A DNA stretch of 64,000 bases. It comes from Symsagittifera roscoffensis. Taxonomy: Eukaryota > Xenacoelomorpha > Acoela > Convolutidae. The notes under the pieces were generated by a model. That model searched no databases and was not told where the DNA came from. It worked only from the letters and a program-made list of their open reading frames with translations. The stretch is from contig NC_087067.1 of NCBI RefSeq assembly GCF_963678635.1, forward strand, positions 55,550,456 through 55,614,455, written 5' to 3'. Positions 1 to 11,070 of this stretch are shown here, in pieces. Each line of letters begins with the position of its first letter. Position 1 is the stretch's first letter. A program made the translations under genes and the position numbers.

Positions 1-136
1 TGTTAGTGTTGCGGTGAGTCTGTATAACATATTTTTGTTCTTTTCTATGTCGTCATGAGTACTAGATAGTGGCAGGCAAAGGGGGTTAGTAAAATGATAA
101 AAAGCTGTCCAATGAAGTGTGGGTATTAAAACATGT

Positions 137-1199
137 TCATCTACGAATGTCATTAGGGTCGTTAGGTGTGTTTAATGTATATTGTGGAAATGAGGGCAAG
201 GTGATTGCTAGAAAATCTTTCGTGTTGGTGTGTTGTGGGTGATTAATATATTCGCAGGCTGTTCCTGGTTTGGTCGGGAATGGATGATTCGGGAATTTTC
301 TTTTAAAAGTGCGATAAGCTCGGTTAGTGCTACTAGGTGTTTCGGTGGATGTGGATGATTGTGCTAATGATGCAGTGTAAGCTGAGGAGGGTGTAGGAGT
401 AGATGGGTTTGAGGATTCTATTGTGGATGAAAGTTGATGTATTGTGAGGGTGTTAGGGTGTATTAACTGTTGTTGTAGGGTAATAAAATTATCGAGTTCC
501 TGGGAAATTTGGGGGGTATCTGGAGAATTATTAGATGATCGGTCGGAATGAAGTGGAGAGTAGCTTGGGGTCACTTGCGAAGCATAAGAAGGAGTGGAAA
601 CGGATGGGAGTGAATTATTTGGTGGGATTGGTTGAAAAGGGGGTTTTGAAAAAATTGAGGAGTTGGTTTGAAAATTATTTGATGGAGATGGTTCGGAATC
701 TGCAAATTCGTCAGGGGTTTCTATATTAGGGTTGTTAAGTTGTGAGATAGAGTATAAAACTGAAATATCTGAGTTAGTATCCGAATTCGTGCTTGATGAT
801 ATATTAATAATTGGAAAATCGGGTGGTGGGAAAGCAAAAAGTGGGATTATTGGGATTGGAGTTTCGCTGGGTGGGAATTTGAGCGGTGTAGGGATCCAAG
901 TTGTCGGCTCATCGTGGGCTAAAAAAATGATTATTCTGAGACTCAAAAGCGGTGGTATGGGGTTGTTCGATAATTTGTTCATATGTATCATCATCTTGTG
1001 AATGATGTGTCATTATATGCTGTATGGGACTTTGTGTTATATTTGGTCTAGAATTTGGTTTATTTGTTATTGCTAGGTTTCGGAAATTACGTGGGACTAA
1101 TGATAATGGATGGTTATGTGGTAGCGGTGGCAACTGTGGTGCGGTAGGTGTTACTTCTATATTATTATGTTTTTCGTCGTAAGTGTTCTGTCTTGTCAC
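137..1199 (-). pseudogene. C-terminal Pro/Ser/Thr-rich tail of the element A env-like protein
   Basis: Two overlapping minus-strand frames (1199-909 and 994-137) give a hydrophilic polypeptide rich in Pro, Ser, Thr, Asn and Gln with no recognisable domain. It follows the hydrophobic juxtamembrane segment of the env-like protein, so the simplest reading is a long cytoplasmic tail. The change of frame lies in the 909-994 overlap. It could instead be a separate small ORF. Bases 1-136 continue the same composition and show nothing else. Confidence 0.5.
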
Positions 1200-1206
1200 T
1201 TATAAT

Positions 1207-3490
1207 TTATGTGTTATATTCTTTTATTTGTGCGTCTAGAAGAATTTTGTTTATTGATGATGAAAAAATTCTAAAAAATCCTGCAAACAGTATGCGTGCT
1301 ACACTTGCTTCTCTATTTACTTGTGTGTGTATAGCGCATGTGTTATAGATTCCTTTTAAGAGTGAGAAAAGAAATCCGATAAAGTTAAACATTGCGTATA
1401 AGATAGTTAATTTTTCTTAGATGTAATAGGGCCATCCTAGAAAAGCTAGAATTTCATTTTTTTAGGGTAACAAAGCTGAAAATATTTATAGGTGAAATAT
1501 CTTGTGGTCTGTATTTTTCACCGTTTAGATATCTTTAATGTCTTTAAAATATCCGCTATAATCTTGTGTATAAATATCTGCAAATCCTGCGGTTTCGGGA
1601 AGTTTTCTCAAATTTTGATCAATTGACTGTCTTTGTATAGAGTCCATTTGTGTTAATAATTCTTGGAAATGTTGTGTTCTAATGTGGTGTTGGATATCTG
1701 ATTTAGAATATATTCCAATTGATTGTAAATCAATATTTGGATTTCGAGCAATAGCTCTGATGTTTTCGGGTGAAATTTTTTTGAGTGCTTGCATTAACGT
1801 AGGGTATGGAGTAAGGAGATAATATTTATCTGCATCAAGATTCAATTGTACTACATTGTGGCTATTTTCTGATCCACATGGGACTGCGGTATCCCAAAAA
1901 CATGTTCGTCTTGAAAGTGTGTCAACAAAATGTACTTTATTTTTATAGAATATAGGGATTCTTTTATAACAACGTTTATCTTCAAAAACGTATAGTGGTG
2001 ATACTTTTTTGGTACAAGTATAAAACCAAAAAATATTTCCTTCGTAGTCAAGAAAATTTGATCTATTTCCTGACAATAAGTATCCTGCGTAGGGTATTTT
2101 TAATACTGCTAGTGCGAGTGATTGTAGTATTTGTGTCCGTTCTAATTCGCATAATTAGTGAAGTGTTTCTAATTCGGAGAGTGACTTTTCTTGAAAAGTT
2201 CGGCTAATTGTGTAGTCTAACTTCATATCTAAGTGAATATCATAGTGGATATTACCAAAATAAGTGTTATTCATTAGTGATAGTTCTTGTAAACGTGTAC
2301 TTCTACTGTCATGTGGCTTTAGTTTTCCACCAGATTGACCTGTGCTTTTTTGAAAGTTAACTGGTATGTATGATGTTCCTTCGTTTAGAGGGTGACCTGT
2401 GGCATAAGGGTCAAATTTTATTTTTCCAGTGGTCATGTCGAAACCTTTTTTGTATTCAACTAGTATTTCAGAATATTATGTTTTGTAAAGTGGGTTTCTG
2501 TATTTGCATGCAATTTCTGTTTCTTGATATCTTTGGAAACATGTTAATTTATTTTCTAGATTATGGATATTTTTAAAATCAGCACTTTGTTTCCGGGATG
2601 GATTGACTTGTTCGTATGGAATTGATTCTATAAAATATTTTTCGTGAAATTTTATCATTCGAGCATGAATATTCGCTACTTGAAATGTTGTGCATGTATC
2701 TCCGGGAAACCAAACAATTGTTGCTTGTGTCCGTGTTGTAGGGTCACAATAACCTTGATCGTTTTTGCAAGGTAATCTAATTCCTTGATAGAGCATTGTG
2801 TTGTCTGACAAATCTCGTGTGAGTTGTACTTTTTCGAGTTGTATTTTCCAATCGAAAAACATTATTTCTTGATATCCTTTATTTTTTGTGTCTGCTTTGC
2901 AGTTTGAGGGATTATTTATTCCAATGTGTGGTATCCAGTGTTTATCGTGTATGTCATAAGTTAGCCTTCCGTGTGCGCCGTTGTATGGGTATTTTTCATC
3001 TAGTTTTATATGTCCTTGATATCTTTCAAGTTCTGCTTGATGTACAGAATCGGCAAAGACTTGAAAATATACTATTTTTCTGTCCGTGTTTTTATTTCTT
3101 GTGATGTTTAGTCTGAGTAGTTCGTTCTATATTACTTTGGTAGAATGATTCGTGATCAAGTCGGTTTTTATTTCCGTTTGAAACTTGTGAACAATGTACT
3201 TTCTTTTCGGAAATTGTTGCTGTAATTTTATATCCTGCGACTGTTGTTGCTCCGGCTTTTGAATACAGTGTCGCTATTACATTTGTAGTTTCTATAGCTC
3301 GTGGTTCTGTTTCGCATTGTGATACTTGATTTATTACATATTTGTGTAGTGTTTTTTGTTCGTTTTCTTCACAATCGCAGTGTGTTACTAATAAATCCTG
3401 GGGTCCTGTGCGAGGAGAAGGATTTGTTTTCTGATCGGAAAATATTAGAAAAAAGATGTGTTGAAATGTTAATATTTTTAGAATATACAT
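1207..3490 (-). pseudogene. env: Env-like class of viral-type surface glycoprotein, element A (broken)
   Basis: Starts at ATG 3490-3488 with a hydrophobic leader (MYILKILTF..., ending near residue 20), then a Cys-containing ectodomain. A frame change near 3100 leads into the frame that carries 2862-2476, 2436-2155, 2076-1525 and 1392-1207. In-frame UAA codons end three of these pieces. Paired cysteines, a CYKRIPI block and a TLSRRT block near 1.9 kb resemble glycoproteins of mononegavirus/chuvirus type found in other retroelements; this family assignment is from memory and needs a profile search. Segment 1392-1207 is hydrophobic (FIGFLFSLLKGIY) and may be the membrane-proximal or fusion-like region. 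Position after pol fits an env gene. As read it cannot give a full-length protein. Confidence 0.55.
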
Positions 3491-4627
3491 GTGTATGATA
3501 ATCCTGAGTATGGGTTATAAAATGTGATGTAACCAATTGTGTTTTTGGTATATCTGTCGTACTTATATATCACTTCAGTTGTTATAAATGGTGGTGGTAG
3601 CGATTGAGCTGTTATATTGGGTGGGTTTAATGGGTAAGGATGTTGAGCAATGTTGTTTAGTTTAACCGTGATTTCAAATTTTAACTGTAGACTATTTTGT
3701 TGGAGTATTTGGATGTTATGATCACGAATGTCTTCGTGGATATCTTGTCTATATTGTAATCTATTAAGTGCCCAGTTGTGGAGTCGGTTACTTTCGGAGT
3801 GTTGTCCAAATAATGGTGGGGGTGCTGTGAATGTATTCCAATCGAATCTTAAAGGGATATTTGTTGATGATTGTTCTCGATATCTAGCGTCGAGGTTATT
3901 TGGAAAATTTAGAGGGAAAGGCCTCGGTGAAATCTGGCTGAATGATGGTTTTGATGGTGGTGATAATGTTTCTGGTAGTGATGATGATGTTGTTGTATCC
4001 GTAGAAATATCTATTGGGTCGTTTACTAAGTTTGGTTCACCTTGTGTAAATGAGTGCGTTGCCCAATATGGTAGTCGTGCTGTGGGATTGGGGGGGGGGG
4101 GTGGTTAAAGGGATTTTCACGTATTTGTTCAGATGTTGGTGTTGAACCTAAGTAATCTGAGGGTATATTTGAGGTGCTCTGTTGTGAAAGTAGTGTGGGA
4201 GTTTCTGGCAATGTACTTTTTGAAATTTCTGGAGTAGTTGGTGTTGGTGATTGGGGTATATCAAAACGAACTCTAGGGGTTTGAAAACTTCTGTTTCGTC
4301 GTGGATGTATAATTTGTCTATTTATTTCGACTGTATTTTGGTTTTGACTAATGTTTCTTATTCTACTTAATTCTTGTGGCAATGTTGGGTATAAGTTATA
4401 TGTTGGTTCACTTAGGGGTGCCTTTCGCTGAACTGGTTCTAATGGTTCGGATAAGCGAGCTTGTCGTTCTTCAAAAGTGTATGGGTTATGTTGGAAAGAA
4501 ATTCGTGTGGATGTTTGGGGGTTTTGGGTAGTTGTAGGTATTGTCGGGTTTTCTTGGGATGATGTCGGTGAAGACTGATTTTGTGATTGTTGGTTAGCAA
4601 TTTTTGAAATTATTCTGATTGGTTTTT
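3478..4627 (-). pseudogene. Pro/Thr/Ser-rich ORF between pol and env of element A
   Basis: An open minus-strand frame runs from just after the TAG at 4631-4629 to the G12 run at 4090-4101. It then continues, one frame over, to a TAA at 3480-3478, about 380 residues in all. The second half contains no Met, so a simple ATG-based ORF search misses it. The product is Pro/Thr/Ser-rich, then mixed, ending in an aromatic-rich segment (IGYITFYNPYSGLSYTCIF). Its stop overlaps the env ATG by 13 nt in another frame, a compact arrangement. I do not recognise the family. The break at a homopolymer could be an assembly indel. Confidence 0.5.
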
Positions 4628-4628
4628 T

Positions 4629-4817
4629 CTAGTAGAAAAATTTATGTTTATTGTAGTATTCTTCAAGGAAAAGAATTATAAGGATTGTTGCTAAAGCGAA
4701 TGTGATTACTGCCTTTTTTATACATTTGCACATTGTCAATAGTAGGGATGATAAAAATGTTATAAAAATTACAAATAGTAAAAAAATATCTGTTCTACTA
4801 AAAATTGTTCGTATCAT
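4629..4817 (-). CDS. Small hydrophobic membrane protein (62 aa), element A
   Basis: ATG at 4817. About residues 10-30 (IFLLFVIFITFLSSLLLTM) and 36-52 (VITFALATILIILFLEE) form two hydrophobic segments separated by a Cys/Lys-containing loop, so a two-pass membrane protein is likely. The TAG stop is in frame with the downstream Pro-rich ORF, so the two could be one protein interrupted by an amber codon. T-rich plus-strand DNA makes chance hydrophobic ORFs more likely here, which lowers confidence. Function unknown. Confidence 0.35.
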   Translation of the reverse strand: MIRTIFSRTDIFLLFVIFITFLSSLLLTMCKCIKKAVITFALATILIILFLEEYYNKHKFFY

Positions 4818-4904
4818 TTAAATAAACTTTGGGTTATCGTACCTGTGAATATGGTCAATGATTTGGGAAAGTTGGAGATATATTTCAAATAGGGAGAAAA
4901 AAAT

Positions 4905-5057
4905 TTAAAAAATGTTGCAAAAAATGATTACAATTGTTATTAAAGCTTCAAAGGTATCAAATAGAAATATGAATAAAAGTTTAAGTATTATGAAAAAGTT
5001 TATGAAAATGTTGAAAATTGTATTTTTAAAGATAGTGACTGATCGAGAGAAGAGCAT
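4905..5057 (-). CDS. Very short hydrophobic ORF (50 aa), element A
   Basis: ATG at 5057-5055 and TAA at 4907-4905. It has a basic N-terminus followed by a run of Ile, Leu, Phe and Val that would make one or two membrane spans. It lies upstream of another small hydrophobic ORF between integrase and env. I do not recognise it, and compositional chance is a real alternative. Confidence 0.22.
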   Translation of the reverse strand: MLFSRSVTIFKNTIFNIFINFFIILKLLFIFLFDTFEALITIVIIFCNIF

Positions 5058-5271
5058 TTAAGAAATGATTTCTTGGTCGAATATTTTTTGTTGTTTGAGG
5101 CGATATTCAAGTGTGGTCGAGTTATTTATTGATTTTTTGACAAGTGGGTTGAGTTTTGTGAAAAGTTGTTTGGGGCTAATTTTATGGTGTTTGGGAGGTC
5201 TTCTTTGCTTTATTTTTATTTGTCAGGTGATCTGGGGTATTTTTGAGATTTTTGTACTTCAGGCCATATGA

Positions 5272-5801
5272 ATACGATCGTATTTTTACTTTAGGCTAAT
5301 TTAACAATTTTGGTTGGAGGGTTTTTGAGGTCTAAGTTGGGAAAATATTGTTGATCTTTGCGTTATTAGATAAGGGAGGGTTATGATATTCTGGTGGTAT
5401 TTATTTTAGTTGTCAAGTTTGAGCGGTTTGCTTATTTTTGACCTGGAGGTTGTAAAGTTATAGTTATAGATATGCCTGGAGTTTAATATCTTTCGTCTAA
5501 TAGGTTGGTGTTATAGTTACAGAAGGTGACGGATTGAATGAGTTCTATTGGCTGAATCTGAACTAGAAATGTTGCGTGTTTTGTCTGCATGTTATTTTTT
5601 GTAAAAATGAAAGTTCAATATGATCCAGAGGTGCAAGGATTATTAATTTTAAAATTAAAGTTGTTTTTGAAATTCAACTTTCTTTAATATTTTAGATTGT
5701 GGGATGAATGTTTTGTAGTTTTTACGTGGTTGATTTCTAAGTCGTGATGATTCTCTATGTTCTGATTTCTCTACTTGCTTTTTTTGGTAGTATTTTTTCT
5801 A
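5272..5801. other. Gap between integrase and the small membrane ORFs of element A
   Basis: T-rich non-coding-looking DNA. I see no ORF with convincing content on either strand, and no clear repeat or promoter. It may hold the splice acceptor of a subgenomic env message, but I cannot point to one site. Confidence 0.4.
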
Positions 5802-7166
5802 TCATTTTCCTATTTTTTCTTTCTTTTTGAGGTATTTTTTGATCTGGCGTTTTTGTATTGTTTTGAGTTGTAGAGTTGAATTTTGTTTTTCATGATGAAT
5901 GTTGTGTTGTTCATCTATTTCTTTTTCCGTATGTGGATGAATTTGAATAACTTTTAAGCCTGTGAAAGAATATAATTGAGTTAATTTGCGTAGTGCGTAC
6001 TCTTTTGGGTAGTAAGGCAATAGGTTGTTTCGATTTTGAACAATTTATTTTTGATTTGAATCGGTGAGTTTATACGTTACGTCAGTGGGTTTGGCAATTA
6101 TTTCGTATGGTTTTTTGCGAAGGGGTTGTAATTTTTTTAGAAATTCCTTTTTGTGTATTAAAGTAAGGTATTAAGACATATGTTCCAATTTTTAAATCTT
6201 TGGCTGGTGCAAAGCGTGAATTAATTAGTTCGTTAATGTTTTGCCTTTGTAACACTTTCTTTGTTACTTTTTGGTGAATTTCATTGTGTTTTTTATCTCT
6301 ATTTAAAATCCATTCGGTGTGTGTGCCGGAGGCTAATTTAAGGATTTGTGGGTGATGAAAATGTTCTTCATCATGCGTGTGTAAAGGTAGGTTATAACAA
6401 ATTGAGTCTTTATTTGGTTGACAATAACCTTGTGCATTTTTATGAGAGATTGCTATAAACATAATTGGTTTACATGGCTTTTGATTAAAAACCTTTTCAT
6501 ATGGTGACATTCCTAGAGTTGTCATGATTTGTGAATTATATGCTAAGGGAAATAATTTTACATCTGCTGACCATTCTGTGTATTTTGTATCATTTCCATT
6601 TATGATACATCTGAGATATTCTTGTAGTGAACGGTTCATACCTTCGACTAAACCGTTTGTCCAAGGTGCAGGAGATGTACGTGGTTTATGTTTGATGTTA
6701 TATAAGTGGCATAGTGTGATGATTTCATTATTTATGAATTCTGTACCATTGTCTGTAACTAAGATTTTGGGTAATCCGAATTTAGCTATCCAGTGTTCAT
6801 AAAGTGTCGTGTACGCATAATATGCGTTACAATGCGGTACTGGGTTGAGTGCTACATAATGTGTAAATGCGTCGACAATTACCATAATGTAGGAGTTTCC
6901 TTGAGAGGATGGTGAAATTGGTCCTTTTGTATCGACTGAAATTTAAATATAAACTTTGTCCTCTAAAATCTTGTTTTTGTGCTGTTTGTTTTATTTGGGT
7001 ATGGTTTATTTAATTGACATACTATGCAATGATTGCATAAAACTTTTATCCAAATTGGTGCATTTGGTGAATAAAAATTTTGTGTAAAGTTTGAGTATGT
7101 TTTCTCTGATCCGGAGTGTCCTTTAGTATTTTGGGTATGTGAGATGTTAAAAGCTATTAATATCAT
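5802..7166 (-). pseudogene. pol (integrase): Integrase of element A, in three frame pieces
   Basis: Piece 7166-6963 carries the N-terminal zinc-binding region (HTQNTKGH, then CNHCIVC). Piece 6885-6082 is the RNase-H-fold core: the second catalytic Asp is in LVTDNGTEF and the Glu in NGLVEGMNRSL. The first Asp is in a VDTKGP stretch just upstream, near 6934, across a frame break. Piece 6020-5802 is a Lys-rich C-terminal part. Integrase inserts the cDNA into host chromosomes. Spacing of the triad is normal for retroviral-type integrases. Frame breaks make this copy inactive as read. Confidence 0.85.
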
Positions 7167-7611
7167 ACTTAAAGGAAGACAGGGAACTCTAGAATCAATT
7201 AATTGATATTCTAGAAGATCTGTATTTTCATTAATTGCTGTGTTATTAAATTTTCGGAAATATCGGAGGAGTGTTTTATTACCTAAAACTGTGGTATCTG
7301 CTTTTACGGGCTTAGTTTTGTATTTGTGCCATGATTTTAATTGTCTAATTACTGGATCGAGATTTTGATATTGTTTTAAGAGTTCAAGTGTAATTTTATC
7401 TGTTGGAGGGAGAAAAATATTTTCAATTTCCAGTTTTGATAAGGGAATTGTGTCAAATGGGTCATGGAGGTCAAAAACTTGAGTTATTGTGTATTTTGAA
7501 TCATTTGTTTGTGGTCCTGATAAATTTATTTTATCAGTTAAATTTTCTTTTTCAATTAGTGGAAAAAAGTCTTTTTTATGCTAGTGGTGTTTTATTCTTT
7601 TTTGTTGGGTG

Positions 7612-9085
7612 TTATTTTTTTATCCATTGTGAGTATGGATTTGGTTTGAAAGTTGATGTTCCTAGTAGATCAACTTCGTAGTGATTATTTTGGCAATCTA
7701 AGTAAAGTGGAAAATGTTGTAGGTTATTTATTTGTGATTGATCAATGTCAGTTTTTACTGCATATTTGCATTCTAGTCGGGGTGATGTTTCGTCTTTTGC
7801 GAGATAAAATTTTATATTTTTTTGGTATTTCAACTGTAGTTTTTCGTGTGAGTAATTCAGGTGGTGTATTTCGACTTGTTTGGAATTTGGAATATGTAAG
7901 TTTGGAAATTTCATTAGAATTAATTGAAATCTATAAACTCTATGATTTGGATTTGACTTTTGTGTAAAGAGAAAAATGATTGGTTTATGATCTGTGAACA
8001 GAACTGTTGGATGTTTTGATCCAAGTATCAGAAATTCATATTCTGTAAGTGTGTAAATTATAGCTGTACATTCTCTCATTAGAGTTGAGAGTCGTAGCTC
8101 TGCTTGAGTGAATAATCTGGGGTTTGCTGATATAAGGTTCATTTTATTTGTACCACTATGTGATTGTAGTAATGCTGCGCCGATGCCAAAATTTGAAGCA
8201 TCGCACATTGCATAGAATGGTTGATTTGGATCTGGAATTGTGTTTGAAGTTTGTTCAGTTAAAAGTTTTTTAATTTCTTCAAATCGTGTTTGATGTTCAG
8301 TGGTCCATTCAAAGTTATTTTGTTGTCTGAGGATAGAAGGGTCTTAAGTATAATTGCATTTTATAAACGTATTTGCTTAAGAAATTTAACATTCCAAGGA
8401 ATTCTTGGATTTTCTTTTTGTTTGTTGGTGGCTGAAGTTTTTGAATAGCATCAATCCGTGATTTTAATGGAGTGATTGTGTTTCGTTCAATATTATGTCC
8501 TAAAAATTTAACTCGTGTCAGAAAGAAGTGTGATTTATCGGGAGCGGCCTTCAGATTTTCGTTCTGAAGTATTTTATGATAGTTTTCTAAAATTGTAAAC
8601 ATTTCTTCTTTGGTTTGTGATTGCATAAAAACATCGTCTAAATAGGTGATTGCGTTTTTCTTGAGTCTTAGTGGTCTAAAAATTTTACTCATAAAAGCTG
8701 AAAAAGCTGCTGGTCCTATGGATATTCCATAGAATAAACGATTAAATTCATATTGTTGATTTCCAATAACAAATTGTGTTAAACGTCGTGATTGTTCATC
8801 TAGTGGCATTTGATTGTATGCACTATTCATATCTGCGGTTGTAAAGTATTTTCCATTTATCTTTCTAAAGATAACTTGTATTGGTTCAATAGGCCAATTG
8901 CATTTTGATTCATCAATTACTGAATTGAGATATCTAGCGTCTAAAACTATTTTTAATGATTCACCTTTTGCTAGAATGATAACTGTGTTGATAAAAATGT
9001 TACCTTTTGGGTGTTCTTCTTTATTTACTGGAGCGATAATTTTGTATTGTTCTAAAATATCAAGTAATTTATTTACTTTGTCGTT
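7612..9085 (-). pseudogene. pol (RT-RNase H): Reverse transcriptase and RNase H of element A
   Basis: From about 9085 to 8315 the minus frame encodes RT fingers and palm: an ADMNSAYNQMPLDE block (first catalytic Asp), FYGISIGPAAFSAFM, and the active-site box AITYLDDVF (YLDD). A second frame, 8208-7612, carries RNase H: MCDASNFGIGAALLQ (first Asp), a MREC.AIIYTLTEYEF helix with Glu, and LFTDHKP. The two pieces are separated by an indel near 8320. Between 7612 and 7166 lies the RNase H-integrase linker, which I cannot read in one frame. The enzyme copies element RNA into DNA in capsids. Confidence 0.9.
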
Positions 9086-10264
9086 TAAGTGAATTGGTAC
9101 TTTACTAGCTGCTCTTTGTTTTTGAAAACTGCGTCGTGTTTTAACGGGAGATGTAGTGATGAACTGATTTTTCCAACGTCAAATTTTGATGTTGCGTAGA
9201 CTGTTGAATATTTTAACAGTTGCTTTGCTAATTTAACAAATTCGATTTGTGTAATTCGTGAATGTTCAAAATTAAACATTGTTAAAAATTTTTGTTGTTC
9301 TTTTGTGTAATTTGTTATATTGAATGTTGGTTTAAAATATGGTGTTTTTGTGAAGTAATCTGTGTTTCTCTTTTCATTACTTACTATACTATTTATGGAT
9401 AATTCTTCGTCAAGAACTGTGGATTGGCAAATATCTAATAATTGGAATATATTATTAACGCGGTAGGCTACTTCATGTATGGGTGAGATTGTAGCGTTTG
9501 TTTCACAATATCCTAAAAGTCCACAAGGTAATGTTACTTGATACGGTGTATTGTTATACACGTGTAACGAAATGATGTCGGAATTCGTGTTTTTCAAATA
9601 TTTAATAGATGAGATCGTGATTTTGAAAAATTTGTGAATAGGTTTAAATACAAAGTCTGACATAAAAAGTTGTTGTTTATTTTGACTTTTATCATACTGG
9701 TGAACTTGTTTTATTGAAAAATTATATATATTTCCTGATAATGGTTTCAGGTGTTTCCGTTGTTGATTATAAATTGGATAAAATTTTGAGAAGAATGGTG
9801 GTTGTTTGTTTAATCTTTGAAAAAATGTTAGAGCTGTATTTTTTTTGTGTACTTATCTTTGATTAGTATTTTACTATTTAAGATGTTGATTGTTGGTATA
9901 TATTTAGATATAAATGGTATGCCAATGATATTGTGCTGAATATCAGTAATATGAAATATTTGTTTAAATGGTTTGTTTAGAATTTTGTTTTGCTCCATTG
10001 TTCTCGTGGGGAGAAGGAATAATTGGATTTTTCCATCATTTAATAATGTTTATCCTTCTGCTGTTGCTAGTTTACTAGAGGTTGCAAGGGGCGTTAATTT
10101 TGGATGTAATGTTTTGATTTCATTCCATGTGGGAATACTAATTATGTTTGATTCTGCTCCTGAATCAATTAAAAAATCAATTTCAAGATCTGGTGGTTGA
10201 AATTCTTTGTTTCTTGGGCTTTCTAAGACAAATGGTATTGTCCGAACTATTTCTCTGGGTTGTT
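9085..10264 (-). pseudogene. pol (protease): Protease and protease-RT linker of element A
   Basis: The minus strand at 10166-10158 reads Asp-Ser-Gly inside an LIDSGAESN stretch, the single active-site motif of a retropepsin. The protease part covers roughly 10.2-9.9 kb and continues, through frame breaks, into a 192-residue piece (9663-9085) that leads into RT. That linker has no recognised domain of its own. Aspartic proteases of this type dimerise and cut Gag-Pol. DSG in place of DTG is common in the family. Confidence 0.7.
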
Positions 10265-11070
10265 CTTTCTAAATATTTTGATAAATATGGTTTGTGTTTG
10301 AGCATTGTGTTTCACCTTTTTCATCGGGTTTAATTACCGTGTTAATTTCGTTTACTTCTTGTGTAGTTTGTGTAGTATCGGTGGGTCCAATATAGTAATT
10401 GTGAAGGAGTTCCAAATGATTTTCATATATATGGGATGTAAAAGGTTGTTCATATATGACAGGTTCATAGTCGTTTTCGACTGTTATCATATTTACAGAG
10501 ATGGTGTTTTCTGTATCACTTTCTGTATCTGATGATCCACAGTTTATATGATTTAGTTGTAGTTCGTTATTTCTTGTGTCATCAATAACTGGGGGGTCTG
10601 ATGTTGTTTCTTCATTTGTCTCTACTTGATTAATGTGTCTTTAATGTTTTGGTGTACTATTTCTGTATCGATGTTTAGAATTATGATAATGGTTATTATT
10701 TCTGTGTGGTGACTGGGAATAATTTCTATATCGATTATTGTAACTTGAATTTCGATTTTGTGAATTGTTTCGTGATCTGTTTTGATAATTATCATTTGAT
10801 CTGTGATAGTTTGATCTATTATATGAATTATTTTTTGATCGATTGATCGGGTAATTCTGATTTCGATTGTTCGAATAACTTCTATTTCTATTATGTGAAT
10901 AGTTTCTATTTCTGTTGTATGATGAGTTTCGTGATTGATTACTGGAATAGTGTTTATTCCTTGGATTTGATTGGGAACTGGATCTAGAAACAAATTGTGT
11001 TGCATTGGAATTTGATCTTGAATAGTTTTTTTGGTTATTTTGACTATTTGATCGGTTATAATTATTTTGT
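10195..11070. repeat. Tandem duplication, copy 1 (876 bp unit)
   Basis: This block matches 11,071-11,945 at an offset of 876 bp. For example, the TTTCTTGG..CTTTCTAA stretch is at 10209 and 11085, and the GTTGTTCATATAT stretch near 10445 recurs near 11320. The copies differ by many substitutions and small indels, so the duplication is not recent. On the coding strand the unit carries the Asn/Arg/Ser-rich nucleocapsid tail and the acidic linker before protease. Confidence 0.85.

Noticed and set aside
1525-2480. UAA reassigned to glutamine in this organism
   Set aside because: PC4, zinc-finger and ceramide kinase genes end normally at UGA or UAA, so in-frame UAA in element A is better explained by mutation.
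5065-5271. Plus-strand hydrophobic 68-residue ORF resembling a membrane protein
   Set aside because: The T-rich plus strand of element A produces Phe/Leu/Ile-rich chance ORFs; all supported coding here is on the minus strand.
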